Assembly: GCA_002914805.1 (NCBI GenBank)
Contig: JXTB01000134.1
Location: 333,318 to 397,317 of the forward strand
Length of the DNA: 64,000 nt
Direction of reading: 5' to 3'
Source of the DNA: Parasponia andersonii
Lineage: Eukaryota > Streptophyta > Magnoliopsida > Rosales > Cannabaceae
Shown: positions 11,199 through 21,418 of the stretch, one piece after another
Numbering within the stretch: the first letter of the stretch is position 1
Layout of the letters: every line of letters starts with the position of its first letter
The notes under the pieces: generated by a model
Databases searched by the model: none
What the model saw: the letters and a program-made list of their open reading frames with translations, nothing else
Told to the model about the DNA's origin: nothing
Position numbers and translations under genes: made by a program

Positions 11199-12600
11199 CT
11201 GGAATTTCTCATTTCAGCTTATTTTTCAATGTAGTTTCTTAGTTGATAGGTAAGTTCTTATTCTGGCTGAAGTCTTTCTGGTCATGTGTTTTTGGAATTT
11301 AGGAAGCAAACCCTCTTTGCTTTTCCACATATTATGAAATGCATGAGTGACGACTGGCGAGGCATACTTCTTACCCCCCCACTAATTATGTATCCATGTA
11401 GAATTTTCCAGTCATCAATAACTATGATTTAGAAATGTTATATGAAAATAGCATAAGAAATGAAAAAGTGATCAAATGGCATCCCAAACGTCACAGAATT
11501 TCGAGTCTTTTTGTCAGTAAAAATTTCCAATTTATACCTGCAAAAGGATAAACAGATTCAATTGGAAGTTAGCAGACAAGAGATGAGATAAAACTCTTCA
11601 TCCAACAGTTGTCTATTTCTACTTAAAAATAAATAAGTAATATAATTTTCTGATTTTTTATGCGACATTTGAAGAGGGGACTGGGAAATTGACGGGGCTA
11701 GTCCCTTTTTTTGGCAAGTAGATTTTTTTAGTCTTATTTTTAAAATAACTTTTATAGTTAAAAAAAAAATGATTTTTTTAGTCTTTTTTGGAAAGAGAAA
11801 GAATTATCATTCAAAAAATTGTTCTTTTTACTATTTTATATTTTATTATTGATAGTTATAAATTTGTGATTGAAAGTCATAATTTGTTTTATATCATTAC
11901 GTATATTATAAATTTTTAAAATATATTTTAGTCACAAGTTTTTTTTAATCACATTTTTGTGTGACATAAAATTACGTATTATTACTGCTAATTTGAATGA
12001 GAAAGGTTGACGTTTGGAATTTTGTTAATTTCTGATTTGTATATGAAAATTTAAAGATTTGAGGGCGTTTGGGAAGGAGAAAAGATGGTCCTCTTACTTC
12101 TTGACAGGAATGGGTAAGCAAAGATACATTAAGTGGTAAGCAAAGATACATTAACACCAATATCATTTTCAAATTGTCAATAATTTTGTGAATTTTGTGA
12201 ATGTAGATAACACAAATGTAACTATTAATAAATATAATGACATAGTTTATTGTAATTAGTTTGTGTTAGAAAAATTTCATAAAACCATTATTATCAAAAT
12301 TTGTGATTGTGATTACTTTCAATAGCATAATAGTTTATAACAATGTCCTAAACTAAAAAAAAAATTATTTTTTATGTGAAAAATTATACCATCAAAATTA
12401 GTAGTGTGTATTTCTTAAAAAAAAATAAAAATATTAGGAATGCCCGTATCAATCATAAGTATTTTATAGTTCTAAAAACTATAAGATCCGATTTGTAATT
12501 AAAAGTCACAAAATTTGTTAGAACTACACATATCTCACAAATGTTTCAACCTTCGCTCTATGATTCAAAGAAGAAGAAGAAAAAAAGTAAAACTAGTCCA
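11199..12600. other. SINAT 3' flank and AT-rich intergenic DNA
   Basis: The first few hundred bases are the likely SINAT 3' untranslated region. Beyond that there is AT-rich sequence with no coding similarity. A 21-bp tandem duplication ('ggtaagcaaagatacattaa') lies at about 12113-12154. Confidence 0.45.
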
Positions 12601-12670
12601 AAGAAAGTTAATAACTAACATCGGTTAGATAATGTAATAGAAAATAGAAAAAAAGAAAGAAAGAAAGAAA

Positions 12671-12833
12671 GAGACGTGAGCAAAATTGGAGAAATTACAA
12701 ATACAATTAATAATGAATCCAAAATAGAAAATAGAAAGAGATTCTTTCAAAATAAAAAAAAAAAAAAACAAAAAAAAGGAGATGTGAACAAAATTGGAGA
12801 TACTACAAATACAACTAATAATGAATCCAAAAT
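12671..12833. repeat. Direct repeat, period about 108 bp
   Basis: The segment 'caaaattggagaaattacaa...taatgaatccaaaat' at about 12681-12725 is repeated with a few changes at about 12789-12832. An A-rich tract separates the copies. It lies directly upstream of the dioxygenase fragment. Confidence 0.75.
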
Positions 12834-12913
12834 TCAATTCGATTCTTAATCAGTGGAGTTCAATTCAATTCAATCCAAAAACCCTTTTCTTTAATCAGTT
12901 AGAACTTTTTGCA

Positions 12914-13238
12914 GAGATGTATCAGTGGAGTTCATGAAATATGTCACGGATTTGGAACCAAACTCTTTGACTTACTATCCGAGGCTCTTGGTTTGAAACC
13001 GAACCACTTAAAGTCAATTCACTACAATGAAGGTAAAATCCTTGCTTGCCATTACTACCCAGAATGCCCAGAACCACAACTCGCCATTGGAATCACTCCA
13101 CACTCGAATAACTCGCTCCTCACCATGGTGGCACAATATCAAACAGGTGGTCTGCAATTTCTCCATGAAAACAAATACTGGGTCGATGCTCAGCCCATGC
13201 TAGGAGCCTTAGTAGTCAACATCGGAGACCTTCTTCAG
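12914..13238 (+). pseudogene. Fragment of a 2-oxoglutarate/Fe(II) dioxygenase (ACC oxidase-homologue type)
   Basis: A middle exon of the plant ACC-oxidase-homologue family of 2OG-Fe(II) dioxygenases. It starts after 'ctttttgcag' at about 12914. The first part (RDVSVEFMKYVT) is out of frame with what follows (GTKLFDLLSEALGLKPNHLK), so an indel lies near 12945-12955. It continues with ILACHYYPECPEPQLAIGIT, PHSNNSLLT, GGLQFLHENKYWVDAQP and GALVVNIGDLLQ, up to a GT donor at about 13239. The family's HxD iron ligand motif is HSN here, so the aspartate is lost. No first exon and no final exon (second iron histidine and RxS motif) could be found nearby. It is therefore a dead exon-sized fragment. 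Confidence 0.85.
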
Positions 13239-13384
13239 GTTACTTTTGGTCCAAATTTTTCTGGGTCGAACTTGATTTTTCTGATTTGTATCACTTATCA
13301 AACATATTCTAATTACTATAACCAAAAGAAAATTGAAAGAGGAAAAGAGCTAATGAAAAGAAAGATGAAATAGATTATGGCTGA

Positions 13385-13560
13385 ACCTGTACATAACTTG
13401 ACGGCGAGGAGGCACGAGAGGACGAGCGGTGAGGATGAGCTACGACGACGAGCGGCGAAGACAACCGGCGATGACGAACGACAAAGGGAAAGAGACCAAG
13501 CTTAAGAGCCTTCGAGGAGAGAGTGTCGTGTGTTTTGTCTAAGCTGCTAAGGCGTCGCTT
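13385..13560. other. GC-rich purine-biased patch after the dioxygenase fragment
   Basis: A stretch rich in GACGACGAGCGGCG-like words, standing out from AT-rich surroundings on both sides. There is no open frame or recognised family. It may be a remnant of a transposable element or of an inserted coding sequence. Confidence 0.3.
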
Positions 13561-14319
13561 GTACCACCTTTGTCATTAAATAATTTAATTAATAAATTAA
13601 ATTTCATATTAATTTTATTTAAATTATAATTATAATTAATCAATCATAAATTAACATATTATTATAATACTGATCTAACATCTAGAGTTATCATTTTCGC
13701 TTTTGTTGTTTATCCTAAGACAGAGAGGGGTATTTTAGATTTTTTGTCCCTGAAATGTATTAGAAATATCATTATTAGAAAAGGGATTACAAAAGTTCGC
13801 ATGCTAAAAAAAATAGTCTAATCACTTCAATTTCCCAAAACTATAACACATTGAAGTCCATCACTTATGGTAGGAATAGTTATATCATTTTCGCCATGAT
13901 CTTTTCGTAGAAAGAAATAGAGGATTTAGGATACAGAGAGGAGAAAAATCTTAAAAAAAAGAAACTGAATTAGTTCATAATTTCATCGAAAGTATGAAAA
14001 CAGAATAGAAATAAAATAGTTTGTAGACAACTAACAAATCCTAAATAGATCAACAAACTAATTATAAGGGTATAAACCAAACTAAAATTCTTAGTAACTC
14101 ACAAAATGACTCCAAAGTACAATTATTCTAATATAGTCGAAAGAACAGGTAGTATATGAGCTTTGTCAATGTCCAACACAGAAGCTCCTAACGACCAATC
14201 AATAATGCACCCTCAATTGTTGAAAGAAATTTTGAAATTTTCCATAATCAATTTTATACACTTATGTTGCTGCTTTCAAGCGCCTTGCTAATCTTCGATA
14301 GTGTCGTCTTTGCTGTTTC

Positions 14320-14355
<36 letters not shown>

Positions 14356-14383
14356 GAGTAATTAGAGTAGTCATTTCAAATAT
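13561..14383. other. Intergenic, AT-rich, with TA microsatellite
   Basis: No gene recognised. A (TA)n run lies at about 14324-14353, just beyond the 3' end of the CDC48C-like pseudogene. Confidence 0.4.
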
Positions 14384-14849
14384 TCAATAAGACGATGGAG
14401 AGATTTCAGTCAATGCTTGCTCAAAATGTGTTGTTTTGATAGTTTCAGTTAGATCATCGTTAAGAGCAATTATAGAAGCTTTATATACCTGCTGTCACAA
14501 ATAAAATGAAACAAATAACTCTTAACAAAGTATAATTTCATATCATAAATCAAATGAAAACATTTAAGATTATGGTAATAGCATAGACAAACCAGTGCAA
14601 GTAGATCAGCCCCACTAAAATGATCGCATGCAAGCCTCCATTCGTCCAATGGCATTCAAATTCACATTTGCATCCAAAGATTTTTTCTTTGTCAAGGCTT
14701 TCAAGATGAGACCACGTTGGTCGGGAGTTGGCCAAGGCACGTACAGCCGATTTCCAAACTTACCTGGGTCTCATAAGAGCATGGTCCATCACCTCAGGTT
14801 TGTGACTGTGGGACCTGTTCCTAAAATATACACCATGTAGACGATTAAG

Positions 14850-16300
14850 TGACAGAATAGGTCACAAACAGGGTACACCGTTCGACACGTGTCTAGAGTG
14901 ACTGATTAAAGGCCACACGAGTCGCACGTGGTACCACATAGGCTCATGGGCTGTCCGAGGCCAGGGCCGAACCCATCCCAGACTCTGGATGGATTCGGCC
15001 CAGTCCGATTCTTACCTCGACAGCTGGGAGTCGAGAACCTCAAGGGTCTTCTGCCAAAATACCATGAGAAGCAACTCACCGCTCCAAACCCAGACAAAGC
15101 ATTTAATGTGATCTTGGGTAGGTGGGCGCACTGGGCAAGTCGTCCTAACAGAGCAGCGGCTTGTCAAAATCTCACCCCCGACAGGCTGGAGTTGTAGGAG
15201 ACAGCGGAAAACAAGCCGCGACGACGCAAGAGAGATCACGGTAATCACGACCCGTGATTTATGGAATAAATCATGATAGAAAAAGGTACTCGATCATGGA
15301 ATTGAGAGCCAGAAAGCTCATAGTTCTAGAATTATATATAGAAGCCTTATTTCCTCCTAGAGATAGACAATACAATATACAAAAAACGTTTACAGAGAAA
15401 AACTAAATCCTTGCAGTTCAGTCTCGGGGATAAATCACTGACTTAAGTATCGGAGAGTCTTTGTAGGTGGTCACCCCCGCCTCTCCGTCTCAACCTGAAA
15501 CTAAAGACATTCTGGGATAGCAAAGATACATAGACAGTTGGCGAATATCTCATCAGTAGCTCAGAGACACGTGGACGGCTAGTAAGAACAGCACCAACAG
15601 TTTGGTGCCATCTGTGGGAAAGAGTTGAGCATGAGAGAAGAAACAGGAGCCCCACGATCGCGCTCTTCCCGAACAAAAGGCCATACAACGTCAAATGACA
15701 CGCTCAAGAATGACAATCAGGAGTACACGTCCTGACGCCAAAGATAGCTCCCGGGAAGCATGACCAGGTCTGGAGCGCACGAAATGGCCCACGAGGTCGT
15801 CCTGGGTTTAAAAGACGAAGTCGCAGAGGTGCGCAGAGATAACGCCTGCCTCGAAGAGCTGTTGGCACACGAAACCAGGAGCGGGCGAAGGGAGGACTTT
15901 GACGAAGAGGTCCAACAAGAATCCGGGGGCCAACTGCCAATAAAAGTCCTCGCCCCATCTAGATTGCGGATGCAGGGATAGCGGTAGAGCCAGACAAGGT
16001 CTTTCCGGACTGGAGCAGCATTGGACAGAAAGTACCAGGAAGACCAAGTAGATGCACTTCCTAACTGGAAATAAGTGATGATGGCAGAGCTAAATAAGAA
16101 GCTCAGAGCCCATCACAACCAGACCCCCCATGATCTGGTAGAGCAGACTGTACGAAGAATCATTCAGACGGTCTTCGTCAATTGGATCCAGTTGGAACCC
16201 AAATTGAAGGACTTCACAACCCCAACCTTCAAACTATTCGAGGAAAAGACTGACTCCTCGATCACATATACCATTTGTGTCTGAACGACAAGAAGAGAAA
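14850..16300 (+). mobile_element. Truncated Ty3/gypsy retrotransposon (LTR, primer site, partial gag) inside CDC48C pseudogene
   Basis: A GC-richer block inside the AT-rich pseudogene. The LTR appears to occupy about 14850-15600. 'tttggtgccatctgtgggaa' at about 15600-15619 matches the post-LTR primer-site region of plant Ty3 elements (TTTGGCGCCGTCTGTGGG type). A gag-like region follows: GLKDEVAEVRRDNACLEELL (about 15790-15860, coiled-coil-like), then FTTPTFKLFEEKTDSSITYT (about 16207-16270), which resembles the plant Ty3 gag motif FxxPxFxxYDGxxDPxxH. Similarity stops near 16290, so protease, polymerase and the 3' LTR are absent. Exact LTR ends and target duplication were not resolved. Confidence 0.68.
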
Positions 16301-17199
16301 TCATTATTGCATAACTTGTGATACACAATGAATATGGCTCAAAATTGATTGCAATCCAAGTCTTACGTAACTATCTTACGGTATGTACTATTATGCTCAG
16401 AGTTGATTGCATTCCACACACTTGGAATGTATTTCAACCTATTTCATCATTAAATTTACAAAGATCCTAAATAAGTCAATCATATATATAAAGTCTTACA
16501 TCCAGTTGGAATGTAAGTCTTCACAAGATATATAGAATACCTGTATCAGTGATATCACAGTAGTTCTGTTGTCAAAGCATTTACACCCAGCTGACCTGTC
16601 CAATAATATCTTGTTCCTTTACTACTTTTTTCGTCATCCGTACACTCTATTTATGGAAAAAGACATCACATCATTCTGTTTGAAAAGAGACACGATTATC
16701 CATCTATAAACAAACTGTCAACAACAACCCTTTTCATGCATAAAATTTGCTTAACATTCTGTGAAAGGTTTGTGTATTATTTGGGTTTCCTTATATTGTT
16801 GGTGATAGCTATTTGATTACGATGACTTGGCTTGAAAGGATTTCATCAAGCTTTCTCGACATGGTGACATCCAGAAGGGAGTTATATACAGTTATTTATT
16901 CTTGAGTCTATTGTTTGTAAAACTTCTGTGATTGAGTTGATTTTCCTTAATATCTAGACTTGGTCCCGTGGATTTAGGCATTGCTAAACCACGTTAAATT
17001 TGCTGCAGTTCTTTTATTTGCTTTCTTGCTTCTTACCTTCTTGATATAATCTTAAATTAATAGATTTAAGCAAGATTAACTTGGTAAACTCAGATAATTC
17101 TGAAGTTACAATAATTTTTTTTCTCTGAAACTAAGTATCAGGCAAGTAAATAATTCCTAAAATCAATAATAAATTCAGAATTTAAGTCAAGAAGAAACA
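16301..17199. other. Non-coding interior of CDC48C pseudogene
   Basis: Lies between the Ty3 insertion and the D2 Walker B piece. The expected exon with the post-Walker-B region (about 40 residues) was not found on the minus strand, so it is probably deleted. No other feature recognised. Confidence 0.4.
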
Positions 17200-18070
17200 C
17201 CACCAACCTCATCAAAGAAAATTATGCGCGGTGAACATTACCTTGCACGGCTAAATAACGTCCTACTGCCAATTCACTTTCTCCAACATATTTATTCAGA
17301 AGTTCAGGACCCTAACACGTCGATCATAGAAGCTACACAATTAAATCACAAAAAATTCTCCAACTTTGGACTAGATTGTAGGAAATATTACATTCCATAC
17401 TTCTACTTCAATAAACATACATTGCCTCAAAAAATATAAAAAGAGAAAAAGCAAAGCTGGACTGACCTTGATGTGACTAAAATTAGCTATGAACCAACAG
17501 CTTTTGCTNGCAAAAATCCCATCTCTAGATCCACTCCAAGTTTCAAAAGCGAAAAGATTAGTTAAACTCCAACCAATAAATCATTCGGATTAGAACAACA
17601 GTTTTTAAAGTATGGTTATATCAAGTTTTCATTGAATAAAACAAGTGTTTTCATAATGTAATCAAGAATCAAATAATTCAACTATCAAAGAACAAAAAAA
17701 TTCCATTTTCTCTACACCCTGTTACATCACTTAATTTCATTGTTACAGAATCAAAACTAACCATAAAAACAACAAAGCAACTGAAGAATGAGAGAGAGCC
17801 ATAGATTTAAAATAACATTTTAAAAAATATTTATCGAGTTTGGCTCAGGTTCAAACAGTCGGCAACAGGCTGCCATACTAGCCAACTACAGGTTCATTTT
17901 TTCTTTCAGGCCAATAACCATAATCATAGCTCTTTAAAAGACCGGACTGACCAAAACTATAACAATGCAATCAATCCACGGATCATGAATTAAATTCACT
18001 TGCAGACACTACTATTTTAAATACTTAGTGTTAGGCAATTCTCTGCAAACTAAATGAAAAGAATAGAGAT

Positions 18071-18116
18071 CAATAGAGTATTATTACATTAGTACAATAG
18101 AGTATTATTACATTTA
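18071..18116. repeat. 24-bp tandem duplication
   Basis: 'caatagagtattattacatt' is repeated twice in direct succession with a short spacer, at the inner end of the pseudogene linker exon. Confidence 0.75.
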
Positions 18117-18803
18117 AATCAGGCGTAGTGATGCTAATATTCTTCTTTTCTTCACGTGTCACAGGTTTTTTCAAATACTCCTTACTTTGCTCCTCATCCG
18201 TAGAATTTCTACCTAACTTAGACTTTCTTTGATCCAACATATATCCTCCATACTGTAAGGTAACCAAGCTTAGTCAACCAGGGCCTCCAAATCTGCTGCA
18301 ACAAATCCTGGTGTAGACATGGCTATTTTGAGAAGGTCGACACAACCACCTTCAAGTCTTTTGGTTCTTGCTAGGACAGAAAGAATCTCTAACCTGGCAT
18401 TTTCATTTGGCACATCCAACTCAATCTCATAATCAAGTCGCCAACGTCTCCTGAGTGCAGGATCAATAGCGTTAGGTCTATTAGTGGCTCCAATAACAAG
18501 AACATAACCCTGTCCATTATCAGAAGATTCAATGGATTCCAAGTGTGCATCCATGCAGGTCATTAATTGTATCACAATTCGCCGATCCATCTCTCTTTGT
18601 AAATTCTCTCTTTTTGAAGCAATTGCATCAATCTCATCAATAAATATAATTGAAGGGGCAGTCCTGTATGCTTTTTGGAAAGGCTGCCGTATATTTTCTT
18701 CATATTCACGTGAAAATATAGTCCAAAAACACGTAATTATTGAAACAAAACAAACACTGATAAGAGTAGGTAGAACAGCTGACATGACCATCAAAAAGTT
18801 GCT

Positions 18804-18839
<36 letters not shown>

Positions 18840-18955
18840 AGAGACGAGATCAGTGGCAGAAATCTTATAAAAGGGAAAGCCAGTCTCATGAGCAATTGCA
18901 TGAGCCAAATTGGTCTTACCACAGCTAGGATGGACATGCAACAAAAGCCAAATGT

Positions 18956-19862
18956 ATGTTGGGTGTTTAGATCAGGCCGGACCCTTATAAGAATATAAGT
19001 CAAGTCAATATGTTCCACATTTTAACTGGGTCGGGTTTAGACATAGTACAAAACCTATATAAACTTAATTAATATGAGATAGATTGCACTTTACATCTCT
19101 ATACATAATAGATAATCTATGTAGTGCACACTAGTAGAGATGTAATGTAAAATTTGTATATAAAATTTATTGTGGTGCCTACACCTATACTAGTTAGTGT
19201 TAAGTGTAATAATGGTGTTTATAGTATTGCTTTGAAAGTAATGATAAAATATTTAACTATAGTGAATTGTAGAAAATATCCTAAATTTTAGGTGTATTAT
19301 AATATAAAAGCCTTATGTGAGTAATGTGTTCTATTTTTTGTTTGTTTTTATTATAAAGTGACCGTAGAGATGAAACTGAAACATTTTAATGGATATGGAT
19401 GTTTTAAAGTTTAAGGGCCAAAATAGAATTTTGTAATAATTTAGGGGTCAAATTTGGGACTCTTTCTATGCATTTGTAACAAAAAAGTGATGAAAGGGTC
19501 AAATTGGGACATTTTGTGTCTTAAATGAGCCATTTCAAAATCTAAGGGCCAAAATGAGAATAGATCTAAAATTTAAGAGCTAAAAAAAGTTTTTACCCTC
19601 ATTTATTTTTTTTGAGATTTCTTTTGAAGTAGAGATGAAGGTAGATTATCTAACAACTATTGACGTATAGAATAATGTTTGGAGTCCCAACTATTATACT
19701 AAGATTTTAATAATAATAATGTGACATGTGATTTGTCATTATTTAATTAGAGTATTAAAATTTATTATAAATTAATTAATTATCATCAATCGAATAATAA
19801 CAAATCATATACCATATGGATTTGTACAAAAAATTAATATTTTAGCTAAAATCAGAATAATA
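18956..19862. other. Intergenic, AT-rich
   Basis: No gene recognised. The piece 19430-19600 has recurring 'aagggccaaaat', 'aggggtcaaatttgggac' and 'aagggtcaaattgggac' phrases, typical of degraded plant repeat DNA of unknown family. Confidence 0.35.
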
Positions 19863-20534
19863 TCCTTAATTAGAGGTGATAAAATAGGTCGGGCCAAATA
19901 AGCCGACCCGTGGCCCATCATTGTGGCCCGCAAGTCAACCCACATTAAAACTGGTCACGGGTTGGGTAGGACCTAGATATTTAGGCTTGTCGGGCCGAAC
20001 CAACCCAACTTGCCAACTTAGCTTACACAGGCTTGCTAAAAATAATTTTTTTTTAAAGTTTTTAAATAAATTTAAATATAAAGCTTTTTCAATATTTATA
20101 AATGCATATTCACTCACTTTTTTTCACACTTTCAAATCTAATTCTAAATAATTTTTAAAAAATTTTTGTTTTAAACTTTTTTTTATCAACTATTCAATTT
20201 ATATAGTTTTAGCTTATTTAATTATTTAAAAAAATTTATCATTAGAAAAAAAAAACATCATATACAACTAATATTTTTAATATACAAGTAATTATTTAAA
20301 CTTTTAATATTTTTAACTAATTATATAATTAATAATCTTTTTTTTTTTAAATTTCGCCAGACTCAATTTTAAAATTCATAACTGAGCCAAACCAGTCTAA
20401 CCCGCTTGTTTAGACTGACCCGATCAACCCATTTTCCTTCCTAAACTCGATTTGGGTGGGGGATTAGCTCATCTTGCCATCTCTATTTTTAAGACCCGAC
20501 CCGACCCATCTATGTTCTGACCTCTATCCTTAAT
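19863..20534. mobile_element. hAT-like non-autonomous element with 8-bp target duplication
   Basis: The element 19871-20526 (656 bp) is flanked by a perfect 8-bp direct repeat TCCTTAAT at 19863-19870 and 20527-20534. Its left end is TAGAGGTGATAAAATAGG. The reverse complement of its right end is TAGAGGTCAGAACATAGATG. Both subterminal regions are rich in GGGTCGGGCC/GGGTCGGGTC-type words. The centre is AT-rich without an open frame for a transposase. An 8-bp duplication and TAGRGGTG-type ends are hallmarks of plant hAT elements. Confidence 0.88.
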
Positions 20535-21418
20535 GCATAATATATTAATGGAGTTTAAAATTGGGGTATGTAAGAGCGCGTAGGCAACGACGCGATCTCA
20601 ACTTCCTTCGCTAGACGCTACCAAACTCATCCCCTTAACATTCGACCAATTCCTTTCCACCTTGACTTTTGATGGCACTGACCCACATTCTATAATTAAA
20701 AATGCAACTAAACAGATTAAATAAAGCTTTGTAGAAAATAATAATTAAAAAAATTGGAAAAAAAAAAGACAAATACAGATTCTTCTCATCATCATCATCA
20801 TCATCATCACGCTCATCTCATTTCCCTGAATTTATTTATTTGTTGGAATTTGTCTTCTCTGCAAAACCCCATGTCAAATATGTCTTGTTGTCCACTTTTT
20901 TTGAATTAATTAGTAATTCTCAGATTTGATCCTTCATCTTACACCTTCAGCTATCAATATGTCAAATTTTCATTCCTCAATCTGTAAGATTTTAAAATTT
21001 TTATCTCATTATCTCATATACCATTTTCCCTGATTTTTGTTTTTAATTTTTTAATTTTTATTTTTGGGTTTAGTCTCAAAATGTTTGATTTGTGTTTTGT
21101 TTTACATCCAATTTAATTTGATGCAGAGAAGAAGAGAACGGAATTTTTTTTTTGTGTCTTAAATACCCAAATTCTTGAACTGTAAGAAGAACCCATTTGA
21201 AGTTTCCTTTTGTGCATTGTCTGACATACAAATGTCAGTTTGTAATTTTTATTTGAGAATTTTTTATATATTTATATATGTTTCTGGGATAAAAGAAAGC
21301 TTGAATTTTGTACAGCTTTTTTTTTTTTAAATTTGTTTCTTTTTGGATGCAAGGTAGAGAGATGCTAAAATGGGTATTCTGGGATTGTAGAACAGTTTCA
21401 TGGTTTGGTTGTGAATGA
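20535..21418 (+). promoter_or_regulatory. AGD11 promoter and 5' leader region
   Basis: Upstream region of the ArfGAP gene. It holds a TCA trinucleotide repeat (about 20787-20810) and pyrimidine-rich leader-like sequence. A short upstream ATG at 21415 opens a 12-codon frame ending at 21453 that overlaps the main start codon region (ATGAATGG arrangement). The transcription start and any leader intron were not determined. Confidence 0.4.

Larger units (their letters stand above)
14384..18955 (-). pseudogene. CDC48C: CDC48C/NVL-type AAA-ATPase pseudogene, minus strand
   Basis: Read right to left. D1 (18955-18270): LLLHVHPSCGKTNLAHAIAH with a decayed Walker A (HVHPSCGKT for HGPPGCGKT), an intron (about 18838-18712) with a TA microsatellite, then IIFIDEIDAIASKRENLQRE, VLVIGATNRPNAIDPALRRR and STPGFVAADLEALVD. 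Linker (18267-18070): LDQRKSKLGRNSTDEEQSKE. D2 start (about 17320-17200): GPELLNKYVGESELAV, a frameshift, LFSRAR-stop-CSPRIIFFDEV. D2 continues at 14850-14590: GVYILG, PEVMDHALMRP, KFGNRLYVPWPTPDQRGLIL, LNAIGRMEAC, shift, DHFSGADLLALV. The last exon 14488-14384 is intact: ETIKTTHFEQALTEISPSSY, then stop. The N-terminal region is absent and the segment between FFDEV and GVY is missing. A Ty3-type insertion (about 14850-16300) interrupts it. The many frame breaks make it nonfunctional. The family works in nucleolar ribosome biogenesis. Confidence 0.9.

Noticed and set aside
12625..12837. Minus-strand 70-residue open frame
   Set aside because: It is a direct-repeat plus poly-T translation (Phe/Ser/Ile-rich) without family signal.
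15012..16047. Several open frames on both strands at 15012-16047
   Set aside because: They are opposite-frame shadows in the GC-richer LTR/gag insertion; only the gag-like plus frames showed family similarity.
18803..18870. Tyr-Ile repeat peptides on both strands
   Set aside because: Pure translation of the TA microsatellite in the CDC48C pseudogene intron.
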